8,814 bases of DNA from Candidatus Poseidoniaceae archaeon (GTDB lineage: Archaea; Thermoplasmatota; Poseidoniia; Poseidoniales; Poseidoniaceae), in NCBI GenBank assembly GCA_029250305.1, contig JAQXFM010000171.1:1-8814 (forward strand), in the 5' to 3' direction. Below, piece by piece: positions 1-6,307 of the stretch (the stretch's first letter is position 1; every line of letters starts with the position of its first letter). Under the pieces are notes generated by a model. It made no database searches. It was not told the DNA's origin and worked only from the letters and a program-made list of their open reading frames with translations. The position numbers were made by a program, and so were the translations under genes.

Positions 1-3000
1 ACCGGTTACAGATGATGCAGGGTCGTCAGCGTCGAAGAAAGCAATGCGAAGGTATTCGCCCCCTCCGCCACGAACTCGTTCGAGTGATTCTCCAGTGACA
101 TCAACCAATTCAATCGAAACCGTTGGCGCCATATCAGCCACAGGAACGACGCGTGAACTCAGGAGGGCCCCTGCCGAGGAGCGAACTTCAAACGAGACCT
201 TTGCCAGCGAATCACCGGCTGGAAGGAGTATTGCTCCATTGTAGCAATGGTGATTGGCGTCCAACTGTGCTTCATGCGTGAAGGAGGTCAGGTTTCCACG
301 CGAGGCTGTCACAAGTGGGTGTTCCACCATCGGATCGTGATCGGCATCGAGCACGCACACGCGAAGGGCGGTGGATTGACCCCGAACAAACCCATCATTT
401 GGGGCGTAGGAAAGAGCGGTTGCACCTGACCAAGCCGCTGAATCCACACCTGCTACATGTGGACCAAACCACTGGGCCTGTGCATCCACGACTTGCGCTA
501 CATCCGTTACGAGGGTCGTGGCAGTCTGATGAAGGCGGTCGGTTGCGACCGCTTCGATGACCAGTGAACCCAACGTAAGTTGTGTTGGAAGGGTGATTGA
601 AGTTTGCCAGCGAAGGCCATCGTTGGTACCAAGAGCCTGTGTGACCCAAACAGATGAAGTCAAGTTCGACACATTCTCTGCCACCGTCCAAACGAGCCCT
701 ACACTGGTGACTTCTTCGTCGTCGGTTGCTTCAACTGAACAAATGAACGTGTCACCTCGAGCATAGGTCGACGAGTCGCAATAGACCGCATCAATCACCG
801 GAGGAGCGTTCACCCACAACCTCAATGTCAGCTGATTGTTGTCGAGGATTCGCTCGCTTGCGTTAGGATTTGATGTGTACTTCACTCGTAAATCCATCCA
901 ACCCGTTTTCAAAGGAATCACTGAGATATTGAGCAAAAGCGAGGAACCTTCGGCATCACCTTCTGGCAGCGTCAGTGCACCATTGTACAATTCCACATTG
1001 CCCTGAATGTCTTGAATCAACAACGTCCCATGTGCCGCAGCCATCCCCATGTTGGCAAGTGCGAGTTGAACAGTTGTGTTTTGCCCATACGAGGCATTTC
1101 CAAGAATGCGTGAGTCAATGAGTGATATGTCATGGAACACATCTGCGTAAGGCGCCATTTTAGGATCGCCGACGGTCACGCCCATCCAACTTGACTGGAG
1201 ATTGGCAGCAGCGTGTGCTTCTGCTAAATTGTACCCTGACGCGTAACTTGTCATCAAGACACTTGGCAAACCAACCGCTGTTAGGTACGGCTCGTACACG
1301 TAGCCCTTGAGTCCCGATGCACCGTCATCAAGCAAATCTGCAACCAAGGATTGACCATAGGTTGTTCCGGGAGCAAACGAACGTGCACCGGTCGAAACCG
1401 CAGTTTCTGCGATGGAACCGTTCATCCATTCGTGGCTCGGGCGAATCGGGTACATTTTGATGGTGTCGAGGTAGACCGAACCATCGGTCGACGTTGCGAC
1501 CAAGTTGAGAGGGATGGTGATGCGCAGGTCCACTGCGTTCTGATGTGGCTCAAACCGCATGGTGGTTGACGCCCATGCTGTCCCGAATTCTTTTGCAGAT
1601 GATGTGTTGGTCGAAAGAACGGTTCCCGAAGCATCAAGGCCTTCAACAACCAGTTCGAACGTACCATAGATGTCGCCAGTTCGCATTCCATGGCCTGAGA
1701 CAAGCCATGCGTGATCTTCGTACTCTGTCGGAAGCGAAAAAGTCTGTTGAACGCTGGCAGCAGCCTGTCCATTTCCTGAATACGCTGCACAATCGAGGTA
1801 AATATCTCGGTTCAGAGTGGTCACTTCTCCATCGCTCAAGGAGGTGTTCCAGATCATCACCTCATCGATCATGCCCTCAAAGTACGTGCTTCCAGCACGG
1901 TTCACACCAAGCCGGTAGGAGTCAATTTGGTCGACGCTCCCTTGAGGGAATTGGGTGCTCCGAACCAGGACCCCGTCGAAGTATTGGCGGGCCAAACCAT
2001 TGTCGAAAACGGTGACAAGGTGTGTCCAATTTTGCGCATTAATTGTACCAAAGGCGTGCGTCTGGTTGTTGTGCAAGCGCCACTCTCCACTGAAGATAGC
2101 GTGTTGGAAGGATGCGTTTGACCCTGCTTGAGTGCCTGCTGCAAACACAGAGGCATAGTTCGGCAGGGTGCTTGCATTCGCCCAAACCCATTGACTGACC
2201 GTAAAATTACCACTCCAATCATCGACATCCACCTCCAAATAATCGTCGACGCCATCGTACCACAGGCAACCGCCATCGACGCACGAACGCCAGTTGCTGC
2301 TGTCCATGTTATGCAGTGTGAAATTCGCTGAGCCTTGAGCTGAATCATTAGCAGTTGACCCAGATGAATCTTCAAACGACCAGTGATGCTGAAGATGGCT
2401 TTCCGACGGAACTGCATCGCTTGCAACCGTGAAAGCCGATGTGGGAATGAGGTCCTTGCTTTGGTTTGGCCCTTCCCAATGAAGGGTGAGTCCGTGCGGG
2501 CCACCGCCCTGGAAAAATTCGATTCTGAAATCGTGAAGACCAGCGTCTAAGACAATGCTTGTTGAAACTTCGCGCATTCCGTGGCTTCCGTAATTTTTCA
2601 CAAGGCTCGCCCCGTCCAACCACATTTCCGACCCATCATCGCTGGTCAAAAAGAAGGTCCAATTGCCTGCATCAGGCACATCGATGAGGCCGCTAAACCG
2701 AGCGCCCCAATCCTCGCTGAATCGATTGTCCAAGCCCGTGTAGGCGCCATAACTCGAAGTAAAGTCAAACGACGACTCGATTCGAGTATGGTCCGGCACT
2801 CGATCGATCAGCGAAGGCATCGAGGCAGCGTTGAAACTCACCGCTGCATTGTCGAAAAACTCCGCAAAGATTCCTGGCGTTCCAACGCCCGGCTCTGGTG
2901 CGCACTCCGCAGCAACCGAGGCTTCAAGCGCAGAACTGCCGCCGTGGGTAACGGTATTCTGGCGACTCCAATTGAACGAATCACCAGCCGACAAGGTTGG

Positions 3001-4017
3001 CAATGTAGCCTCCCAATGCTGCGCACCGCTCGAGGAGGTGCTGCTCGACGAATCGAATCCGCCATTCGGCAACTTGTTGTTCGACCAGCCGCCATCGTTG
3101 GACCCCCATGAGGCATAGCCCATCACATTGGATACATTGGTGAGGAAGGTGGAAGTTTCTTCGAAAACCGTTGGCAACCCCATCGTTGCGTTCAGTGTCG
3201 TGTTCGTGGTGTACAAATCATCGTTCCAAAATTTGTAGCCAGAGCCATTTCGATTGGTTGCCAAATCAAGGGCAAAGACACCTCGTTCGCCCAAACTGTT
3301 GTTGGCCTTTTCGATTAATCCAAGCGCTGTTTCAACCGTATACCCTGTCAATCGAGTCACGAGGTAGAAGCCCTGTTCTTCTCGGCTAAAGGCTTCCATG
3401 GCGCCACCTGCCAACGGACCATAGCCGTGGTTCACCCACCCATCCTCGCCAACGCTGCTGTTGAAAGAACCACCAACGAGCGCGATTTCTTGGTCAAAAC
3501 TGGCCTTGTTGTTTCCTCCACTCACTCGAAGTGGGATTCCTTTCGTTGTGACAAGGTAATTGATTTCGGTGGTGTTGGAGCGGTTCTGCATCATTTCAGT
3601 AAACGGCTCCGCAAAATAAGTCGCGAATTGATCCCTGTTGATGGTCTCCTTTGTCGGAGCGCTTTGATTCTCGAAAATGAACACCCGCTCAGAACTGATG
3701 TTCCGTGCGGTCACAAACGCCCAACCAATGGTTCTGCTCTCTTCGGAATTGTTGTTAATCAGCACCGCTACATCGCTGTAATCGTACACTGAAAGGAAAT
3801 CAAACCCTTGAGGGACAGCGATCGAGGGAAAAGGCGTCTGGTTCCAAACTTCTTGAGAATCTCCGATCGAGAACCCTACAAAAGCATCTTCAAGAAGAAT
3901 TTCATTTGGCTCAAAGGAGCGCGTTTGGCCATCATTAGATGGGACGGCGATGCCCATCAATGAGGATGAAAGCATCAAGGCGACGAAGACAAAAGCAGTG
4001 TGCCTTTTGCCCATCAT
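1..4017 (-). CDS. Giant secreted multidomain protein, TIGR03790-like with nested PA14 and LamG domains (C-terminus outside window)
   Basis: The frame is open for 1339 codons without a stop and runs off the left edge, so the C-terminal anchor is not visible. Two adjacent ATGs (4017 and 4014) begin it; an in-frame stop lies at 4057-4059. Residues 1-25 form a signal peptide (MGKRHTAF then a hydrophobic core). Residues about 77-311 resemble the N-terminal part of the TIGR03790 family (VLINNNS at 85-91, YLVTTKGIPLRV at 154-165, MGYASWGSNDGGW at 299-311). Residues about 312-372 look like the first strands of a carbohydrate-binding beta-sandwich. PA14 follows at about 381-529 (SDDGSEMWLDG core), then LamG at about 544-743 (HHWSFED, YDGVDDYLEV, IDEVMIWN). 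The beta-sandwich appears to resume at 744-860 (ending YLDTIKMYPI), and the TIGR03790 C-terminal part closes at about 872-957 (GYVYEPYL, GYNLAEA, VGDPKMAP). CARDB/Ig-like domains with Cys pairs follow from about 962. About thirty N-X-S/T sequons suggest an N-glycosylated surface protein. The biochemical role is unknown; glycan or surface binding is inferred from PA14 and LamG. Confidence 0.88.
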   Translation of the reverse strand, partial: MMGKRHTAFVFVALMLSSSLMGIAVPSNDGQTRSFEPNEILLEDAFVGFSIGDSQEVWNQTPFPSIAVPQGFDFLSVYDYSDVAVLINNNSEESRTIGWAFVTARNISSERVFIFENQSAPTKETINRDQFATYFAEPFTEMMQNRSNTTEINYLVTTKGIPLRVSGGNNKASFDQEIALVGGSFNSSVGEDGWVNHGYGPLAGGAMEAFSREEQGFYLVTRLTGYTVETALGLIEKANNSLGERGVFALDLATNRNGSGYKFWNDDLYTTNTTLNATMGLPTVFEETSTFLTNVSNVMGYASWGSNDGGWSNNKLPNGGFDSSSSTSSSGAQHWEATLPTLSAGDSFNWSRQNTVTHGGSSALEASVAAECAPEPGVGTPGIFAEFFDNAAVSFNAASMPSLIDRVPDHTRIESSFDFTSSYGAYTGLDNRFSEDWGARFSGLIDVPDAGNWTFFLTSDDGSEMWLDGASLVKNYGSHGMREVSTSIVLDAGLHDFRIEFFQGGGPHGLTLHWEGPNQSKDLIPTSAFTVASDAVPSESHLQHHWSFEDSSGSTANDSAQGSANFTLHNMDSSNWRSCVDGGCLWYDGVDDYLEVDVDDWSGNFTVSQWVWANASTLPNYASVFAAGTQAGSNASFQHAIFSGEWRLHNNQTHAFGTINAQNWTHLVTVFDNGLARQYFDGVLVRSTQFPQGSVDQIDSYRLGVNRAGSTYFEGMIDEVMIWNTSLSDGEVTTLNRDIYLDCAAYSGNGQAAASVQQTFSLPTEYEDHAWLVSGHGMRTGDIYGTFELVVEGLDASGTVLSTNTSSAKEFGTAWASTTMRFEPHQNAVDLRITIPLNLVATSTDGSVYLDTIKMYPIRPSHEWMNGSIAETAVSTGARSFAPGTTYGQSLVADLLDDGASGLKGYVYEPYLTAVGLPSVLMTSYASGYNLAEAHAAANLQSSWMGVTVGDPKMAPYADVFHDISLIDSRILGNASYGQNTTVQLALANMGMAAAHGTLLIQDIQGNVELYNGALTLPEGDAEGSSLLLNISVIPLKTGWMDLRVKYTSNPNASERILDNNQLTLRLWVNAPPVIDAVYCDSSTYARGDTFICSVEATDDEEVTSVGLVWTVAENVSNLTSSVWVTQALGTNDGLRWQTSITLPTQLTLGSLVIEAVATDRLHQTATTLVTDVAQVVDAQAQWFGPHVAGVDSAAWSGATALSYAPNDGFVRGQSTALRVCVLDADHDPMVEHPLVTASRGNLTSFTHEAQLDANHHCYNGAILLPAGDSLAKVSFEVRSSAGALLSSRVVPVADMAPTVSIELVDVTGESLERVRGGGGEYLRIAFFDADDPASSVTG

Positions 4018-4176
4018 CGGGTTTGGCTGATGGAAGTATGGTTTAGCAGTACCGCTTCAAGGTCAAATCATGTGGAATTCATCAAACCTTTTCGCACTCT
4101 GTTGCCAATCCTGAAAACATCAAAAATAGGGGTTTTCATGGATGGTTTGCGAACTTGATAAGTAAGGTGGCCTCTC
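4018..4176. promoter_or_regulatory. Divergent promoter region between the secreted-protein gene and the macro-dacZ unit
   Basis: This 159-bp gap lies between two genes read outward, so it must hold both promoters. For the minus gene, the stretch reading taaaccata on the minus strand lies about 25 bp before the start codon, which would suit a TATA box with a leaderless or nearly leaderless transcript. For the plus unit, the AT-rich caaaaata at 4121-4128 is a candidate TATA box, with AAGGTGG at 4164-4170 as a possible ribosome binding site. The boxes are assigned by eye from archaeal spacing rules and are not proven. Confidence 0.5.
4112..4138. repeat. Inverted repeat TGAAAAC-N13-GTTTTCA, operator-like
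   Basis: The arms at 4112-4118 and 4132-4138 are perfect 7-bp reverse complements separated by 13 bases, giving a centre-to-centre spacing of 20 bp, about two helical turns. The spacer contains the AT-rich candidate TATA box of the macro-dacZ unit. This geometry suits a dimeric transcription factor occluding or recruiting at the promoter. It could also be chance in AT-rich DNA. Confidence 0.4.
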
Positions 4177-4812
4177 TTGGTTGGCATGATGGCAGAACTG
4201 TACATGGCGCGAACATGCAAGTGGGGCATTCTACGAGTTGTTGGTGGCGATGTATGGAATCACAGCGGTGATGTCCTCATTACACCAGCAAACAATCGAC
4301 TCTCTGGCCGAGAAGGTCTGGACGCCCAAATCCATGCAAAGGCTGGACAGGAACTCACCGATGTCACACGGAACATTTGCTTGGACATGCGGAAGATCAA
4401 CGCACCGCCATGTGCTGTGACCAAGAACGTAGTGACAGAACCTTTCAACTTGGCTTCAAACTTCAAGCACATCATCCACGTTGTGGGTCCAGATTGCCGC
4501 CGACCAAACCAAGATGAGGCCCGTCGAACCCTCCTTCCCGAGACGTACAGCAACTTGTTTGCTACCCTTGCGGAATTGGATGTCCGCTCCATTGTCTCTC
4601 CACCGTTGTCGATGGGCATCTTTGCCTACCCTCATCGGGAAGGCGCCCGCCTGACCCTCGAAATCATTCTTGGTTTGCTCGATGGCGAAGAAGACCCTGG
4701 CTTCAATGAATACACCATTGTGGTCAAAGAACGCAACTTCATCTCCAACATGCGAACAGTGTACAGAGAAACTGAAGACCAGCTCCCCGGCATTGACACC
4801 ACATCTGCGTGA
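4177..4812 (+). CDS. Macro-domain protein (ADP-ribose-type ligand binding)
   Basis: The 211-residue product is almost entirely one macro domain, a fold that binds or hydrolyses ADP-ribose and related adenine nucleotides in the cytoplasm. Visible family signatures are GDVWN at 24-28, the ligand-loop ITPANNRLSGREGLD at 35-49 with the conserved PAN asparagine, IHAKAG at 52-57, PPCAVTKNVVTEPFNL around 77-92, IIHVVGPD at 99-106, and the second phosphate-binding loop PPLSMGIFAYP at 142-152. The usual glycine-rich loop (GGGGVD-like) is SGREGLD here, so glycine content is reduced. The start shown is TTG at 4177, about 7 bases after AGGTG of a Shine-Dalgarno-like AAGGTGG; ATGs at 4186 and 4189 are alternatives and lose nothing of the domain. 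The dacZ gene follows after 9 bp on the same strand, implying co-transcription. Whether it is a hydrolase or only a binder cannot be told from sequence; a role with c-di-AMP or its breakdown products is inference. Confidence 0.87.
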   Translation: MVGMMAELYMARTCKWGILRVVGGDVWNHSGDVLITPANNRLSGREGLDAQIHAKAGQELTDVTRNICLDMRKINAPPCAVTKNVVTEPFNLASNFKHIIHVVGPDCRRPNQDEARRTLLPETYSNLFATLAELDVRSIVSPPLSMGIFAYPHREGARLTLEIILGLLDGEEDPGFNEYTIVVKERNFISNMRTVYRETEDQLPGIDTTSA

Positions 4813-4821
4813 AGTGAAAGC

Positions 4822-5670
4822 ATGGTTGACCTTGCGGCCATGGTCAGCACAACCCTTGCTGTAGACCGGAAGCAATTCAATGCAGTTTTGATGATGGCAA
4901 GCAACGCAAGGAAGGTGAAATTGGTTGCCGATGTGCTCCCGAAAGAAATGCCTCTCACGGTCCTGACAAGTCAGAATCGAGTGGCTGAAAACCTCAAAGG
5001 GTCTGGCATTGAATGCACCCTTCTCGATGAAAGCCTCACTTCTCAAGGCCTGAACGTCTTGACTCAAATGCACGACTTGGTTCTCCAAGCCATTGGCGAA
5101 GGGCGCCTTTCGAGGGGCGAGCGATTGCTTGTGGTGTTGGCCGAACCTATTGATGGCGTGATGGTGATTGACACAACGATGCTCAACACCAATCGCTTTG
5201 CCAACCTCGCTCACGAATTCAGCATCGATTTGGAAGTACTAACAGAACTGATGAAATTGGCAAGGCACCTCGGCGGTCGTGGAAGAGAAGGTCATGCTGT
5301 TGGTGCGTTGTTCGCTATTGGTGCACTGCCGTCATTAAGAAAGCACACGACGGCACTCGTGCTCAATCCGTTCAAAGGTCACACGCCAGAAAAACGAACC
5401 ATCCTCGATGAAGCAAACCACGAGACATTGGCCGAATTCGCATGGCTCGATGGTGCGATCTTGTTCAACAAGGACGGGGTCGCAAGCGATGCTGGACGGT
5501 ACATACAGGTTCCCCCGGGCGTGTCACCAAAAGCAGGCGAAGGTGGACGGCACTTGGCAGCCAGAGCCATTTCACAACTCTCAGAAGGCATCGCCATCTG
5601 TGTTTCGTCTTCAGGAACCATCACCATGTACGCAGGTGGAAGAGACCGATACAAGGTCCGCCTTGGATGA
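4822..5670 (+). CDS. dacZ: Diadenylate cyclase, DacZ type (c-di-AMP synthase)
   Basis: The 282-residue protein is predicted to condense two ATP into cyclic di-AMP, the second messenger that controls osmotic and ion homeostasis in many archaea and bacteria. The N-terminal part (about 1-125) matches the alpha/beta domain that archaeal DacZ proteins carry ahead of the catalytic domain. The DAC (DisA_N-type) domain covers about 130-282. It has LGGRGREGHAVGALFAIG at 150-167, FKGH at 184-187, the catalytic DGA motif at 210-212 (WLDGAILF), and the second nucleotide-binding motif GGRHLAA at 241-247, where bacterial enzymes have RHR. SSSGTITMY at 262-270 is the closing strand. Length is close to that expected for archaeal DacZ, and no transmembrane segment is seen, so it should be soluble. 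ATG at 4822 lies 9 bp after the macro gene stop and is preceded by a purine-rich GAAGTGAAAG; ATG at 4840 is an alternative. It sits second in a likely two-gene operon, and its stop abuts the opposing gene. Confidence 0.92.
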   Translation: MVDLAAMVSTTLAVDRKQFNAVLMMASNARKVKLVADVLPKEMPLTVLTSQNRVAENLKGSGIECTLLDESLTSQGLNVLTQMHDLVLQAIGEGRLSRGERLLVVLAEPIDGVMVIDTTMLNTNRFANLAHEFSIDLEVLTELMKLARHLGGRGREGHAVGALFAIGALPSLRKHTTALVLNPFKGHTPEKRTILDEANHETLAEFAWLDGAILFNKDGVASDAGRYIQVPPGVSPKAGEGGRHLAARAISQLSEGIAICVSSSGTITMYAGGRDRYKVRLG

Positions 5671-6252
5671 TCATTCCTCTTCTGAGGACGTTCGTTTCGA
5701 GTCAAGACCACGTTCAGCAGACACGAGTCGATCTTTGGCCAATTCCAGTTCTGATTGTGCGTGGGTAAGCCGTGCTTGGTTGAGGTTTCTTTCGATGCTT
5801 AACTTGCTTCGGTTGATGCTGCTCAACCGCTGACTGCGGTCTTTTGGCTTCAGTGCTTCACCGCGTTGGTTCATCAACCACTCCTCAAGCAGAGCTTGAC
5901 CCCACTCTGGCGCTCGCAAACGGGCAGAGAGAATAATTTCAGAGGAACGGTGACGGAAACGGACCCGCCCTTCGTTGGTTCGATGGGCTTGTATTGAGCC
6001 AGGGTTCCATCGATCTTGTGGAATGTGCAAATGCTCCTCACAGGTCAGTTCACCATCAGAATCCATGGCGAAATCAGCGATGAGCACCCCACGGTTGAGT
6101 TTGATGAACACCTGCAGAACATCGTCGTGTGCAGCCCATTCTGAAATGTCAAGGGGAAGTTGGCCCCACATCGATTCACACCAAGTTTCGAGGGCAAGTC
6201 GATGGGACACCATGGCACTTCGTTCAATCCAACCATCTTCAACTTTGTTCAA
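5671..6252 (-). CDS. Hypothetical protein with C-terminal coiled coil
   Basis: I do not recognise this 193-residue protein. Residues about 15-128 look like a compact alpha/beta domain with many Trp residues and alternating strands (DVLQVFIKLNRGVLIADFAMD at about 44-64, GRVRFRHRSSEIILSARL at about 95-112). Residues about 137-185 are a highly charged, glycine-poor helix (KLSIERNLNQARL, SELELAKDRLVSAE) expected to form a coiled coil, ending in an acidic EEE tail. There is no signal peptide or membrane segment, so it should be cytoplasmic. ATG at 6252 is the longest start; ATG at 6213 (MVSHRLALETW) is possible. Its stop codon is directly adjacent to the dacZ stop on the other strand, and its start is divergent from the M50 protease gene 55 bp away. 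The protein-like composition and tight fit between neighbours support it as a real gene rather than a shadow. Confidence 0.75.
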   Translation of the reverse strand: MNKVEDGWIERSAMVSHRLALETWCESMWGQLPLDISEWAAHDDVLQVFIKLNRGVLIADFAMDSDGELTCEEHLHIPQDRWNPGSIQAHRTNEGRVRFRHRSSEIILSARLRAPEWGQALLEEWLMNQRGEALKPKDRSQRLSSINRSKLSIERNLNQARLTHAQSELELAKDRLVSAERGLDSKRTSSEEE

Positions 6253-6307
6253 TGGCCATCAAGCCAATTCGGTTAAGGTTGAAGGCAGAAGACATTTTGG
6301 GAGGGAC
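6253..6307. promoter_or_regulatory. Short divergent intergenic region upstream of the M50 protease gene
   Basis: This 55-bp gap separates two genes read outward, so both promoters must lie here or within the neighbouring 5' ends. A GGGAGG at 6299-6304 sits only 3 to 4 bases before the M50 ATG at 6308, a strong but closely spaced Shine-Dalgarno match that fixes that start. No convincing TATA box or palindrome was seen. Confidence 0.4.

Noticed and set aside
1902..2504. 200-codon minus-strand frame inside the secreted-protein gene, and several others of 60-180 codons on both strands between 44 and 3792
   Set aside because: They are shadows of the 1339-codon minus frame, which encodes recognisable domains throughout; their translations are rich in Arg, Ser, Pro and Cys and show no domain.
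1..4017. Frameshift or pseudogene in the large secreted-protein gene
   Set aside because: Every in-register triplet from 4017 to 1 was read and no stop was found; domain order and signatures remain in one frame throughout.
4456..5214. 252-codon minus-strand frame across the macro and dacZ genes
   Set aside because: It is antisense to two well-recognised domains and its translation is His/Cys-rich with no protein-like pattern.
5975..6307. N-terminal extension of the M50 protease by 111 residues
   Set aside because: It overlaps the opposing hypothetical gene in full, reads as Ser/Cys/His-rich shadow sequence, and ATG 6308 has a ribosome binding site and begins just before the first membrane segment.
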